Part shown: positions 34,972 to 44,741 of the stretch, one piece after another | Layout of the letters: each line of letters starts with the position of its first letter | Position numbering within the stretch: position 1 is the first letter of the stretch | Source of the DNA: Psychrobacter maritimus | GTDB taxonomy: Bacteria; Pseudomonadota; Gammaproteobacteria; Pseudomonadales; Moraxellaceae | Direction: 5' to 3' | DNA: 64,000 bases | Assembly (NCBI RefSeq): GCF_904846345.1 | Contig: NZ_CAJHAJ010000004.1 | Span: 1-64,000 of the forward strand | Position numbers and translations under genes: made by a program | The notes under the pieces: model-generated | Database searches by the model: none | Told to the model about the DNA's origin: nothing | What the model saw: the letters and a program-made list of their open reading frames with translations, nothing else

Positions 34972-35844
34972 CTAGCGGCGTTTTTGTAAATGATCAGCAT
35001 TTGGCAGCACTTGCTTTTCACTGAGATATTTCCAATAGCGCTGCGGCAGATATTGCTTATGCAGCCGCGGATTTTTACGCTCTTTGATATTGACGTTGGT
35101 AAAGTAACCTTGCCAAAATTTTTGATAGCGCTGCTCGTCCTCGCTATGAATGCTGGCAGGATTACGCAGTACTGCATCGTCTAAGTCTGTAATGGTTTGC
35201 AAGGCAGCAGGGCGCGACGGGGTACTTTTACTTTTGTCGTAATAAATACCATAGCCGCGCGCCACATCATAAATTGCCCAATGCTGGTCTTGGTAGCGCT
35301 GACGAAAATGCTCACCAATCAAGGGCAACACATTAAAATCAGGCTCAACGCGGGCAAAGTAAATGTCGTCAGTGGTATGTTCAAAACGTACAAAGGCTTC
35401 CATACGGTGTTTTTCTCGAGCGACAGACTTGACGGTTTGTACCAACTCTAAAACATTGAGGTTACCCAAATCTTCCATAATAGCGCGGCTAGGGTAGTCG
35501 ATGGCATATTTAACCACCTGAAATAAAGTGGTGCCGATATGGTCTTTTTCTGATAAAAATCCCCACAGAATATTGCGCATACCTGAACGACCTAATAATT
35601 TATGCAGCTTTGTTAGTACACGTTCGGCATGATTTTCATCTGTAGCAATGCTCGTCGCTTGAGCGATTAATGAAGGTATATAGCAGTCTTGAGCAATTAA
35701 CTGTAAGGATTCATCATCTTGTAAGCGGTTGGCATAGACATAAAATACCGCACTCAGCCAACCTTCAAAACTTGGCTCATAAAGCACAATACTGGGCGTT
35801 AATTGACCTATAATATAGTCATGACTCTGCAGTAGTTGTGACAT
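34972..35844 (-). CDS. DUF4130/TIGR03915 putative DNA metabolism protein, partner of a radical SAM protein
   Basis: A 290-residue protein of the family named 'probable DNA metabolism protein' (TIGR03915, DUF4130). The recognisable conserved C-terminal core is FTNVNIKERKNPRLHKQYLP with QRYWKYLSE; the N-terminal part is helical. The family almost always occurs beside the radical SAM protein encoded just upstream here, and neither has an established reaction. The pair is proposed to act in DNA repair or modification. Between the two genes lies a five-copy tandem repeat. It starts at ATG 35844 with AGGAACATA upstream. Confidence 0.85.
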   Translation of the reverse strand: MSQLLQSHDYIIGQLTPSIVLYEPSFEGWLSAVFYVYANRLQDDESLQLIAQDCYIPSLIAQATSIATDENHAERVLTKLHKLLGRSGMRNILWGFLSEKDHIGTTLFQVVKYAIDYPSRAIMEDLGNLNVLELVQTVKSVAREKHRMEAFVRFEHTTDDIYFARVEPDFNVLPLIGEHFRQRYQDQHWAIYDVARGYGIYYDKSKSTPSRPAALQTITDLDDAVLRNPASIHSEDEQRYQKFWQGYFTNVNIKERKNPRLHKQYLPQRYWKYLSEKQVLPNADHLQKRR

Positions 35845-35870
35845 TTATGTTCCTATTTATAATAGTGGCA

Positions 35871-35945
35871 ATTAAAACTGTAATCATTAAAACCATGCTA
35901 ATCAAAACCTTACTTATTAAAACCGCACTTATCAAAACAATGCCA
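35871..35945. repeat. 15-bp tandem repeat, five copies, between the two DNA-repair-like genes
   Basis: Units begin at 35871, 35886, 35901, 35916 and 35931: ATTAAAACTGTAATC, ATTAAAACCATGCTA, ATCAAAACCTTACTT, ATTAAAACCGCACTT, ATCAAAACAATGCCA. The ATYAAAAC core is constant and the tail variable. The fifth copy covers the last codons and stop of the radical SAM gene, so the repeat probably arose from the gene's end. Confidence 0.9.
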
Positions 35946-37200
35946 ACTGCCCACTACGTTGGTCTTTATATTTGGTCTGCGTTTGCGCCAGTACGTATTG
36001 ACGGAAATTATCACGCGTTAAATGGGCGAGATGTTCGTTTTTACCCGTCGTAGCGATAAAGTACTTGGCACGGTTGACCGCCGCACCCATTTTCTTCAAA
36101 TGGTAAAGCGTTAACTGATTAAACTTGCGTGCTTTTACTATCTTTTTAGCCGTTTTGGTACCGATACCGGGGATGCGTACAATCATCTCGTAAGTGGCGG
36201 TTTGAATATTAACGGGAAAATGCTCACGATGGCGGATTGCCCAAGCAAGTTTAGGGTCGCAATCCAAGTCTAGAAATGGCGAATCTGGCTCAACGATTTC
36301 ATGCGCGCCAAAACCATAAAAGCGCATCAGCCAATCGGCTTGATACAGACGGTTTTCACGTATCATTGGTACTGGCGTTCCAATCGCTGGCAAGCGACTA
36401 TCAGACAACATCGGCACATAGCCGGAGTAATAGACGCGTTTCAAATCATACTGTTTATAAAAATGACTCGATAGCTGTATGACTTGCAAATCAGTTTCAT
36501 TACTGGCGCCAACAATCATCTGACTGGTTTGACCCGCTGGGGTAAATTTCGGTGCTTTTTTATGGGTTTTACGACTTTCACGGATAGTGATGATTTCTTC
36601 TTTTACCGTTTGCATCGGCGCTTTTAGTTGCTCATGAGATTTTTCTGGTGCCAGTAAAGCCAGACCAGACTTAGTAGGAATCTCAATATTGACGCTAAGA
36701 CGATCAGCATATAATCCCGCTTCTAATAGCAGTTCTTTAGATGCACCTGGAATAGTCTTTAAGTGGATATAACCATGAAAGCGTTCACGGGTACGCAATA
36801 TCTTAGCGACTTCGACCAAGCGCTCCATCGTATAATCACCACTTTTAAAAATACCTGAGCTTAGAAAAAGCCCTTCGATATAATTACGACGATAAAACTG
36901 CATGGTTAAATCAACCACTTCTTCGACACTAAAAGCCGCACGCGGGGTGTCATTACTTTTACGTGAGGTGCAATAAGCACAGTCGTATATGCAATGATTG
37001 GTTAAGAGGATTTTTAACAAGCTGACGCAGCGACCATCTTCAGTATAGCTGTGGCAAATACCGGTTGCTGAGGCATCGCCAAGACCACCGCCTTGGTTTT
37101 TGCGCGTACCAGCGGAGGATGAGCAAGAGACATCATACTTAGCAGCGTCGGCTAAAATATTGAGCTTGCCTTGTAGCCGTTCATAATTGATGGTTGCCAT
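35932..37200 (-). CDS. Putative DNA modification/repair radical SAM protein (TIGR03916)
   Basis: A 422-residue radical SAM enzyme. The iron-sulfur cysteines are in CIYDCAYC (CxxxCxxC, residues about 73-80). Near the C-terminus a helix-hairpin-helix DNA-binding motif is visible (RIPGIGTKTAKKIV, about residue 345 on), followed by MGAAVNRAKYFI. These features match the family 'putative DNA modification/repair radical SAM protein'. Substrate and reaction are unknown; combination of radical chemistry with HhH suggests action on a damaged or modified base. The DUF4130 gene follows downstream and is its usual partner. Confidence 0.9.
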   Translation of the reverse strand: MATINYERLQGKLNILADAAKYDVSCSSSAGTRKNQGGGLGDASATGICHSYTEDGRCVSLLKILLTNHCIYDCAYCTSRKSNDTPRAAFSVEEVVDLTMQFYRRNYIEGLFLSSGIFKSGDYTMERLVEVAKILRTRERFHGYIHLKTIPGASKELLLEAGLYADRLSVNIEIPTKSGLALLAPEKSHEQLKAPMQTVKEEIITIRESRKTHKKAPKFTPAGQTSQMIVGASNETDLQVIQLSSHFYKQYDLKRVYYSGYVPMLSDSRLPAIGTPVPMIRENRLYQADWLMRFYGFGAHEIVEPDSPFLDLDCDPKLAWAIRHREHFPVNIQTATYEMIVRIPGIGTKTAKKIVKARKFNQLTLYHLKKMGAAVNRAKYFIATTGKNEHLAHLTRDNFRQYVLAQTQTKYKDQRSGQLALF

Positions 37201-37404
37201 AAGCGATATTTACCAATGCATTAATGAAAGGCTATTTTAACAAAATTAACGTTAAGTCATTGTATTTATAGAAGAATATTAGAAATAACACGACAGATGG
37301 TGTCGTTAGATGCCAATAATTTATTATCGAGAAGTTATAGCTGAAAAATTACTATCGAAAAGTTATTATTAAAAAGAGCTTTGTCGTTTATATTTTCTAC
37401 AAAC

Positions 37405-37432
37405 AAAAAAGCCCTGCATAAGCAGAACTTTT
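37405..37432 (-). terminator. Terminator of the DUF11-like gene
   Basis: On the minus strand AAAAG and CTGC pair with GCAG and CTTTT around TTAT, with a 2x2 internal loop, then TTTTTTG. It lies 43 bases past the stop codon. Confidence 0.7.
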
Positions 37433-37474
37433 AGAGCAGTTATTTAGCAAATATGTTTTTATACGCGGTAGTCG

Positions 37475-38404
37475 TTACTGAACTTTAGCACGTATAACAA
37501 CCGTTTGCGGTGCGTTAGCAGGAAGGTCAACCAAGTTCCATTTTAGTCCAGAATAGTTTTCCGTAACGACTACAGTATTGCCAACTTGTTGGATGGTTTG
37601 ATAGCTGTCGCCACCGGTGGTCGCAAGCGTCGGTAATGGACTGTTTAATGATACCAATTGAACGCCGTTTGGCAATGACACCATCGCATTGATATCAGTG
37701 ACAGGCTGTGCTGTAGTATTGGTATAAGTGGTGTGATATTCGATGACGTCACCGGGCGCGATATGATTGGCAGGTACTGCTACTTCACGACCGTCTTTAT
37801 TTTTTAATATCTTCATGACTTTGGTTTGTGCATTGACCACGCCAGGCGTACTAAAAGTCGGGGTTAGTTGCAGAGCGTCTAAAGAGGTAGATACGATTTG
37901 CGTCGTTGCAGGTTGGTTCGTCACTACGGTTGTCGTTGGCGCATTGAGGACTGGCAATTGGGTAGCCGTCGTCACAGGCAAGACTTCTGTCACGCTAGTC
38001 GTCGGCACGGCTATAACATCAACTCTGCTGGTTTGATTGGTCATCTGGTTGGTCACAGGCACGCTCGTCACCGTGGCACTGCCTTGGGTGACGACGGTAT
38101 TGCTAGTACCATTACTGGCGACTTGGCGAACCGTATAGCGCGGCACATTGGTCACTTGTGTCACCGCAAACGGCATGCCATCTTGCATGGTGATGCTATT
38201 CGGTGTTGCGGTGATGACCGCCGTTTTACCATCAGAATATTGCTCAACCACCGTCGTGCTACCAACAGACGAGCTAACCGCTATCTCAGGCGCGGCATTG
38301 GCTGTGGCGATAGACATCACTGCGCCTGCCAACAGTGCTGATACTGCAGTAAATGTCGCTGTTTTTTGCATGATACCTGATGAGCGATGAATAGTAGTGG
38401 TCAT
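37475..38404 (-). CDS. Secreted Val/Thr-rich protein with C-terminal DUF11-like domain
   Basis: A 309-residue protein (from ATG 38404). The signal peptide has core FTAVSALLAGAVMSIATANA with predicted cleavage after NAA. The middle (about residues 40-190) is a low-complexity Val/Thr/Gln-rich region with many VTN, TTVV and VPTT motifs. The last ~110 residues resemble a DUF11/CARDB-like beta-sandwich (GDVIEYHTTYTNTTAQPVTD). Function unknown; probably periplasmic or surface-exposed. ATG 38404 was chosen because a promoter (38421-38448) and an AAAGGA site lie directly before it; an ATG at 38452 would sit upstream of that promoter. Confidence 0.8.
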   Translation of the reverse strand: MTTTIHRSSGIMQKTATFTAVSALLAGAVMSIATANAAPEIAVSSSVGSTTVVEQYSDGKTAVITATPNSITMQDGMPFAVTQVTNVPRYTVRQVASNGTSNTVVTQGSATVTSVPVTNQMTNQTSRVDVIAVPTTSVTEVLPVTTATQLPVLNAPTTTVVTNQPATTQIVSTSLDALQLTPTFSTPGVVNAQTKVMKILKNKDGREVAVPANHIAPGDVIEYHTTYTNTTAQPVTDINAMVSLPNGVQLVSLNSPLPTLATTGGDSYQTIQQVGNTVVVTENYSGLKWNLVDLPANAPQTVVIRAKVQ

Positions 38405-38420
38405 AATAAAGTCCTTTAAA

Positions 38421-38448
38421 GTTATAATAAGTAAAACAAAAATGACAA
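38421..38448 (-). promoter_or_regulatory. Promoter of the DUF11-like gene
   Basis: On the minus strand TTGTCA (38448-38443) and TATAAC (38426-38421) with a 16-base spacer, 17 bases before the start codon, after the terminator of the upstream transcript. Confidence 0.65.
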
Positions 38449-38458
38449 ACACTTAGAT

Positions 38459-38501
38459 AAAAATACCCTCGTTGACCCTACAGAGCAGGTCAACGAGGGT
38501 A
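38459..38501 (-). terminator. Strong Rho-independent terminator, 14-bp perfect stem
   Basis: TACCCTCGTTGACC (38464-38477) pairs perfectly with GGTCAACGAGGGTA (38488-38501); on the minus strand TTTTTAT follows. It is 316 bases downstream of the greA stop codon, so it ends either a long greA 3' region or a separate small RNA. Confidence 0.9.
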
Positions 38502-38817
38502 GCAGTATTAATGCAGTACTAATAATAGTCATAAACACCCAAACAATATAAGCTATCTATCGAAGCGTGTTATCAAACGATTAAATCATAAACTATCGAA
38601 TTACTGATTTATCCGTCATTATTTTAATGAAAAGCTAAGCATGTGCCATGCACCTAATTATTTAGCCATCTCAACTCAACAATTATGCGCTAAAACGAAT
38701 TGAGTAGAAAAGCAGCGTTGTGTAACTGCTCTCTTATAAACGATAACTTTTTGTGTGCTTTACTTTATATTCTTCTTAAGAAAATTACTATTTTACTCAC
38801 TATAAAAACCAATCAGA
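38502..38817 (-). other. Gene-free region between greA and a strong terminator; candidate small RNA or long 3' UTR
   Basis: No convincing reading frame on either strand. No terminator directly follows greA. The minus-strand transcript would run into the 14-bp terminator at 38459-38501. No clear sigma-70 promoter is seen inside, so a processed greA 3' UTR is as likely as an independent RNA. Confidence 0.4.
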
Positions 38818-39294
38818 TTAATCGTAAATCACTTTCATGATTTCGTATTCGACCACACCTTTTGGTGTTTCAATACGTGCTTCGTCGCCTTCAGATTTAC
38901 CAATCAAACCACGCGCAATCGGTGAGTTAACAGAGATTTTACCGGCTTTAAAGTCTGCTTCGTCGTCACCAACGATTTTGTACTGTTTTTCTTCTTCGGT
39001 GTCCATATTTTCAATAACGACGCTGACGCCGAATATCACTCGACCATCTTTTGGCAATGTCGTCGGGTCAATCACTTGCGCGCCACCAAGTTTGGCTTCG
39101 ATATCACGGATACGCGCTTCACAAAAACCTTGTTGTTCGCGGGCTGCATGATATTCAGCATTTTCTTTTAAATCGCCGTGTTCGCGAGCTTCAGCGATAG
39201 AAGCGGTGATGCGTGGACGGTCGACACTTTTTAACTGTTTTAATTCGGCTTCTAGAGCCGCATGTCCTTGCGGAGTCATGGGATAACGTTGCAT
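38818..39294 (-). CDS. greA: Transcription elongation factor GreA
   Basis: GreA binds in the RNA polymerase secondary channel and triggers cleavage of backtracked RNA. The 158-residue length is standard. The N-terminal coiled coil (residues about 8-75) carries the acidic tip in [16 protein letters not shown]; the C-terminal FKBP-like domain contains [21 protein letters not shown] residues. It lies downstream of carB on the same strand, as in related genomes, but a terminator separates them. An AAGGA site and a leader hairpin precede the start. Confidence 0.96.
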   Translation of the reverse strand: MQRYPMTPQGHAALEAELKQLKSVDRPRITASIAEAREHGDLKENAEYHAAREQQGFCEARIRDIEAKLGGAQVIDPTTLPKDGRVIFGVSVVIENMDTEEEKQYKIVGDDEADFKAGKISVNSPIARGLIGKSEGDEARIETPKGVVEYEIMKVIYD

Positions 39295-39319
39295 GTTTTT
39301 TCCTTAAACCAATAACACC

Positions 39320-39351
39320 ACACCATCTCCTAGTGAATAGTGAGATGGTGT
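39320..39351 (-). repeat. Hairpin in the greA leader
   Basis: ACACCATCTC (39320-39329) pairs perfectly with GAGATGGTGT (39342-39351), 25 bases before the greA start. There is no U-run. It may modulate greA translation or transcription. Confidence 0.6.
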
Positions 39352-39475
39352 CAGTGTTGTTGCAATGAGTATGTGAAGATATAAAAAGAATGAGGTTTAG
39401 ACGGCGTCATAAGTAAATGCGCGCTTATCTATGAGCGTATATACACTGATAGATGATACACATGAACCTTACGTA

Positions 39476-39515
39476 ATAAAAAGCATAGTCGCAGTTTAGC
39501 CACTATGCTTTTTAG
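39476..39515 (-). terminator. Terminator of the carAB operon
   Basis: AAAAAGCATAGT (39478-39489) pairs perfectly with ACTATGCTTTTT (39502-39513). It is symmetrical but lies 137 bases after carB and before greA, so it most likely ends carAB. The rest of the 355-base greA-carB spacer must contain the greA promoter; no gene is seen. Confidence 0.85.
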
Positions 39516-39649
39516 GTCTATCTTTTTAAAACTTTGTTTTTTTAAGCACTACTGTTATATAAAAATAGATAACAAGTTTTGCAGCAGCGATTAAACAAGC
39601 ACTGCAGTTATGCTTAATCTACTGAAATTATACCGCCAAGTCAATAGAG

Positions 39650-42600
39650 CTATGCGATAGTCTTTGCTTGTTCGTGCAAATCTTGTAGCTTATACACATC
39701 AAACGGTAAGTCGATGGCATAAGATTTACAAACCGCATCTGCCGCGCCTAAGGTTGTCACATAAAAGACTTTACCTTGCAGAGCACTACGGCGAATAGAG
39801 AATGAATCCTCTTGTGCCTGTTTGCCTTCAGTGGTATTGATAATAAGGTCGATTTTACCATTTTTCAAGGCATCGACAATATGCGGGCGACCTTCGGTGA
39901 CTTTATTGATTTGCTTACACTCGATACCGTTATCGCTAAGTACTTTTTGCGTACCCGTGGTGGCAACGATTTTAAAGCCATAGTCGATTAGCTGACGGGC
40001 GATAGGGGCGACTTGTTCTTTATCGCTATCACGTACCGAGATAAAGACAGTTTTGGTTTCGCCCTCAACAGGTAGACCTGGCAGACGCTCGTTACTACCG
40101 ATAACCGCTTTGTAGAATGCTTCGCCAAAGGTTTTACCAACGCCCATCACTTCACCGGTTGATTTCATCTCAGGGCTCAAGATTGGGTCAACACCAGGGA
40201 ATTTAGCAAATGGGAATACTGCTTCTTTTACCGCGAAAAATGCAGGAACGATTTCAGTGGTAAAGCCTTGGTCTTTTAATGACGTGCCAGCCATACAGCG
40301 CGCCGCGATTTGCGCTAATGACGTACCGATACATTTAGAAACGAAAGGTACAGTACGGGCTGCACGTGGATTCACTTCTAAGATATAAACGGTTTCACCT
40401 TTTACCGCAAACTGAACGTTCATCAAGCCGATAACGCCAAGCTCTTTTGCCATCGCAACGGTTTGCGCGCGCATAACGTCACACAATTCATCAGACAATG
40501 AGTAAGGCGGCAGTGAACAGGCTGAGTCACCAGAATGCACGCCAGCTTGTTCGATATGCTGCATGATACCGCCAATTACCACGTCTGTACCGTCGCTAAC
40601 ACAATCGACATCGACTTCAATAGCATCATCTAAGAAGCGGTCTAACAATACTGGTGCTTCGTTTGACGCTTGTACCGCAGTACGTAGATAATGTCTTAAT
40701 TCATCTTCGTTATAAACGATTTCCATCGCGCGACCACCGAGTACATAAGACGGGCGTACCACCAACGGATAACCAACGTCTTTTGCCTTAACCAAACCAT
40801 CTTCTAAGCTCGTCGCTAGAGCATTGGTTGGTTGCACAAGATTCAATTGCTGAATCATATGCTGGAAGCGTTCGCGGTCTTCAGCACGGTCAATCGCATC
40901 TGGGCTAGTACCGATGATTTTAACGCCAGCAGCTTCAAGCGCGCGCGCCAGTTTCAATGGCGTTTGACCACCGAATTGTACAATCACGCCATCAGGATTT
41001 TCGATACGGACGATTTCTAATACGTCCTCTAAGGTGATTGGCTCAAAGTAGAGACGGTCAGAGGTGTCATAATCGGTTGAAACCGTTTCAGGGTTACAGT
41101 TAACCATGATGGTTTCATAACCATCTTCGCGCATGGCAAGCGCCGCATGGACGCAGCAATAATCAAACTCGATACCTTGACCGATACGGTTAGGACCGCC
41201 ACCGATAACCATGATTTTCTTATTATCGGTAGGGTTGGCTTCACATTCGCTATCGTACGTTGAGTACATATAAGCGGTGCTAGTCGCAAACTCTGCGGCA
41301 CAGGTATCGACGCGTTTATAGACTGGATAAACGTTTAAATCCCAACGCTTGGTGCGTAGCTGCTTCTGTGAGACGCCAAGCAATTTTGCCAAACGTAAAT
41401 CTGACAAACCTTTACGCTTAAAGCTGCGTAAATTATGCTCAGTTAAACCGCCAAAACCTAACGCTTTAACTTGTGCTTCGGTTTTGACGATATCTTCGAT
41501 TTGTACCAAGAACCATGGGTCAATTTTGGTTAAGTTAAACACTTCATCGACGCTCATCCCAATACGGAAAGCATCAGCAATATAATAAATACGTTCAGGG
41601 GTTGGAATTGTTAAGCGATTATTAATCTCACTACGGGCTTTTTCAATGCTTACTTTTGCTAAGTCGATTTGCTCATCAAAACCATCATTGCCAGTTTCCA
41701 TGCCGCGCAAGGCTTTTTGCATCGACTCTTGGAAGTTACGACCGATTGCCATCACTTCACCGACCGATTTCATTTGCGTTGATAAAACATTATCGGCTTG
41801 TGGGAATTTTTCGAAGTTAAAACGAGGGATTTTTGTGACGACGTAATCAAGCGCAGGCTCAAAGCTCGCTGGCGTTTTGCCACCCGTGATGTCATTTTGC
41901 AATTCATCTAGCGTATAACCAATTGCCAATTTTGCTGCGATTTTAGCAATCGGAAAGCCCGTGGCTTTTGAGGCCAATGCTGATGAGCGTGATACGCGTG
42001 GGTTCATCTCAATGACGACCATACGACCAGTCTCAGGGTTGATACCGAACTGCACGTTTGAGCCGCCTGTTTCAACACCAATCTCACGCAGTACTGCTAA
42101 TGAAGCATTACGCATGATTTGATATTCTTTGTCGGTCAAGGTTTGCGCTGGTGCGACGGTGATTGAGTCGCCGGTATGCACACCCATTGGGTCAAAGTTC
42201 TCAATCGCACAGATGATGATGCAGTTGTCGTTTTTGTCACGGACCACTTCCATCTCATACTCTTTCCAACCGATTAACGATTCATCGATAAGCAACTGAT
42301 GGTTCGGTGATAAGTCAAAACCGCGCTCACAAATTTCGATAAATTCATCACGGTTATAAGCGATACCGCCACCTGAACCACCCATAGTAAATGACGGACG
42401 AATGATACACGGATAGCCCATTTTTTCTTGGGTCGCAAAGGCTTCTTCCATGGTCTCAGCCGTTTCAGCGCGTGGACATTCAAGGCCGATGCGCTTCATG
42501 GCTTTATCAAACAAGTTGCGATCTTCTGCCATCTCGATTGAGTCTTTGGTCGCGCCAATCAATTCGCAGTTATATTTGGTCAAGACGCCATGTTTGTCTA

Positions 42601-42904
42601 GGTCTAAAGCACAGTTTAGCGCCGTCTGTCCGCCCATCGTTGGCAGAATCGCATCAGGACGTTCTTTAGCTATAATTTGTTCAACCGTTTGCCACGTAAT
42701 TGGCTCAATATAGGTCGCATCAGCCATGACAGGGTCAGTCATGATGGTTGCAGGGTTTGAGTTGACCAAGATGACGCGGTAGCCTTCTTCTTTTAGCGCT
42801 TTACACGCCTGCGCGCCTGAGTAGTCAAACTCACATGCTTGGCCGATGACGATAGGGCCTGCGCCAATGATAAGAATGCTTTTTATGTCGGTACGTTTTG
42901 GCAT
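39650..42904 (-). CDS. carB: Carbamoyl-phosphate synthase large subunit
   Basis: Makes carbamoyl phosphate from bicarbonate, ammonia delivered by CarA and two ATP, for arginine and pyrimidine synthesis. The 1084 residues match the family. The two homologous ATP-grasp halves start with [20 protein letters not shown] and [20 protein letters not shown]; the C-terminal regulatory MGS-like domain follows near residue 940. It lies 156 bases after carA in the same operon. Confidence 0.98.
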   Translation of the reverse strand: MPKRTDIKSILIIGAGPIVIGQACEFDYSGAQACKALKEEGYRVILVNSNPATIMTDPVMADATYIEPITWQTVEQIIAKERPDAILPTMGGQTALNCALDLDKHGVLTKYNCELIGATKDSIEMAEDRNLFDKAMKRIGLECPRAETAETMEEAFATQEKMGYPCIIRPSFTMGGSGGGIAYNRDEFIEICERGFDLSPNHQLLIDESLIGWKEYEMEVVRDKNDNCIIICAIENFDPMGVHTGDSITVAPAQTLTDKEYQIMRNASLAVLREIGVETGGSNVQFGINPETGRMVVIEMNPRVSRSSALASKATGFPIAKIAAKLAIGYTLDELQNDITGGKTPASFEPALDYVVTKIPRFNFEKFPQADNVLSTQMKSVGEVMAIGRNFQESMQKALRGMETGNDGFDEQIDLAKVSIEKARSEINNRLTIPTPERIYYIADAFRIGMSVDEVFNLTKIDPWFLVQIEDIVKTEAQVKALGFGGLTEHNLRSFKRKGLSDLRLAKLLGVSQKQLRTKRWDLNVYPVYKRVDTCAAEFATSTAYMYSTYDSECEANPTDNKKIMVIGGGPNRIGQGIEFDYCCVHAALAMREDGYETIMVNCNPETVSTDYDTSDRLYFEPITLEDVLEIVRIENPDGVIVQFGGQTPLKLARALEAAGVKIIGTSPDAIDRAEDRERFQHMIQQLNLVQPTNALATSLEDGLVKAKDVGYPLVVRPSYVLGGRAMEIVYNEDELRHYLRTAVQASNEAPVLLDRFLDDAIEVDVDCVSDGTDVVIGGIMQHIEQAGVHSGDSACSLPPYSLSDELCDVMRAQTVAMAKELGVIGLMNVQFAVKGETVYILEVNPRAARTVPFVSKCIGTSLAQIAARCMAGTSLKDQGFTTEIVPAFFAVKEAVFPFAKFPGVDPILSPEMKSTGEVMGVGKTFGEAFYKAVIGSNERLPGLPVEGETKTVFISVRDSDKEQVAPIARQLIDYGFKIVATTGTQKVLSDNGIECKQINKVTEGRPHIVDALKNGKIDLIINTTEGKQAQEDSFSIRRSALQGKVFYVTTLGAADAVCKSYAIDLPFDVYKLQDLHEQAKTIA

Positions 42905-43060
42905 AGTTAGGGCTACCTTCGTTTGGGTGATATTTTGAGTAATCTGTATTTTAACGATATGTTCAATAACGCTTATCGTGTCTGCTATGGTGCAGCTTGA
43001 ACCACCATCTGTGCTTCAAGCTTTATATTGATTATTTGCTTGCCGTTAATTATCGATAAC

Positions 43061-44293
43061 TTACGCTTTCGCCGCTGCCATCATATCGGCAAATTTATCA
43101 AACAATGGCGCAGCATCATGCGGGCCAGGGCTGGCTTCTGGGTGACCTTGGAAGCTAAAAACAGGCTTATTGGTCAGCTCAATACCTTGGTTGGTACCAT
43201 CAAATAATGAGCGATGGGTCGATTTAACATTGTCAGGCAGCGTGTCTTCATCAACGGCAAAACCATGGTTTTGACTGGTAATCATAACCGTGCCAGTTGC
43301 CAAGTCTTGTACCGGATGGTTAGCACCGTGATGACCTGTTTTCATTTTGATGGTTTTTGCACCGCTAGCTAGACCAATCAGCTGATGACCTAAGCAGATA
43401 CCAAAGGTTGGAATGTCCGTTTCTTCAATGATATGACGTACCGCATCGATAGCATAGTCACAAGCAGCTGGGTCGCCAGGGCCATTTGATAAGAAGATAC
43501 CATCTGGATTCATCGCGAGGACATCTGCGATAGGTGTTTGCGCGGGTACGACGGTGACATGACAACCGCGGTCTACTAGCATACGTAGGATATTGGTTTT
43601 GCTACCGAAGTCATAGGCGACGACATTGTATTTTGCTTCGACATGCGTGCCTAAATGCTTAAAGAAGCCGCCCGTACCGCTATCATGGCTACCAGCTACA
43701 TCACGGTTGAGTAGGGTGTCTGATAAATCCCAGCTACCGGCGGTCCATTCAAATATCGTCGGTGTACAGCATTCTTTTGCTAAGTCCATACCTTCGATAC
43801 CAGCAAATTCTTGTGCCAATTTAATCGCTTGCTGTTCATCTTCGCTGCTAATCGTTGCGCCGTTAGAAGCGGTCATGATACAGCCGTTTTGTGCACCTTT
43901 ATCACGTAATAGGCGGGTCAATTGACGGGTATCAATATCAGCAATGGCGACGGTATTATGGCTCTGTAAATAATCAGTCAGTGACTCTGAGTTGCGGAAG
44001 TTTGAGGTAACCATGGTCGCATCGCGGATGATAAGACCTTCAGCCCATACTTGATGACCATTACCAGACTCGACATCTTCAGCGTTGGTACCAGTATTGC
44101 CAATGTGCGGATAGGTAAGCGTGACCAGTTGGCGTGCGTAACTTGGGTCAGTTAGGATTTCTTGATACCCTGTCATGGCTGTATTAAATACCACCTCACC
44201 GACACGATGACCAAGACTACCGATACTCAAACCGCGAAAAATCGTACCGTCTGCTAGTGCCAAAATTGCTTGTATTTCTGCCGATGAATTCAA
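43061..44293 (-). CDS. carA: Carbamoyl-phosphate synthase small subunit, TTG start
   Basis: The glutaminase subunit that feeds ammonia to CarB. The nucleophile Cys is in [13 protein letters not shown], the oxyanion region in FLSNGPGDP and the His/Glu in [12 protein letters not shown]. At 410 residues it is slightly longer than the usual ~380, with extra residues in the middle (about 145-215). The start is TTG 44293: a perfect GGAGG lies six bases upstream and the N-terminus [12 protein letters not shown] aligns with the family. A leader of about 225 bases precedes it. Confidence 0.96.
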   Translation of the reverse strand: MNSSAEIQAILALADGTIFRGLSIGSLGHRVGEVVFNTAMTGYQEILTDPSYARQLVTLTYPHIGNTGTNAEDVESGNGHQVWAEGLIIRDATMVTSNFRNSESLTDYLQSHNTVAIADIDTRQLTRLLRDKGAQNGCIMTASNGATISSEDEQQAIKLAQEFAGIEGMDLAKECCTPTIFEWTAGSWDLSDTLLNRDVAGSHDSGTGGFFKHLGTHVEAKYNVVAYDFGSKTNILRMLVDRGCHVTVVPAQTPIADVLAMNPDGIFLSNGPGDPAACDYAIDAVRHIIEETDIPTFGICLGHQLIGLASGAKTIKMKTGHHGANHPVQDLATGTVMITSQNHGFAVDEDTLPDNVKSTHRSLFDGTNQGIELTNKPVFSFQGHPEASPGPHDAAPLFDKFADMMAAAKA

Positions 44294-44532
44294 GGGTTGC
44301 CTCCGCTGTTATTAGTGAGTGCTGTGCTATTTTTAGGTTAAAATAAAGCGCTGCTTTTTTGATTATTGCTATTTAACTGCGGCTAAATAACCATAATAAA
44401 AGAGACAGCGCCAAAATTTTTCCACAAAAAAGCGAGAAGACATCATAGATGAAAAGGTACAGGATTCACTAAGGGGTGAATAAGTAACTTACATCATGTC
44501 CGCTCGCTTTGGCACAGATTTTGCGCATTATA
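44294..44532 (-). promoter_or_regulatory. carAB promoter and long leader
   Basis: On the minus strand a perfect TATAAT (44532-44527) lies upstream of carA; no good -35 is seen. The transcript would carry about 225 untranslated bases. They include a 25-codon frame starting ATGATGTCTTCTCGC near 44451 and ending with TAG, followed by AAAGC-AGC-GCTTT and an AT-rich run. This could be a leader peptide with attenuator, but it lacks a clear ribosome site. The spacer from 44533 to 44741 has no recognisable gene. Confidence 0.4.
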
Positions 44533-44741
44533 CTAGAGTTTTGCGTTAAGGGCTAGCACCTTAAGGTGAGGAAGGCGGATAAAATGGGCATAATGTTAAA
44601 ACGGTTGTTATTTAATCAAAAACTGAGGCAATACCAAAAGCGTTTTTATTCTAAGCAGGTTGTATAGTTGATGCCAAATAAAATAGACTCGCCATATCGT
44701 TTTTACATCGAACTGACTATATCTACAAGCAATCTAAAGCC

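Noticed and set aside
35838-36053. 71-codon plus-strand frame with IKT repeats
   Set aside because: The apparent repeat protein is the translation of the 15-bp tandem repeat and runs into the antisense of the radical SAM gene.
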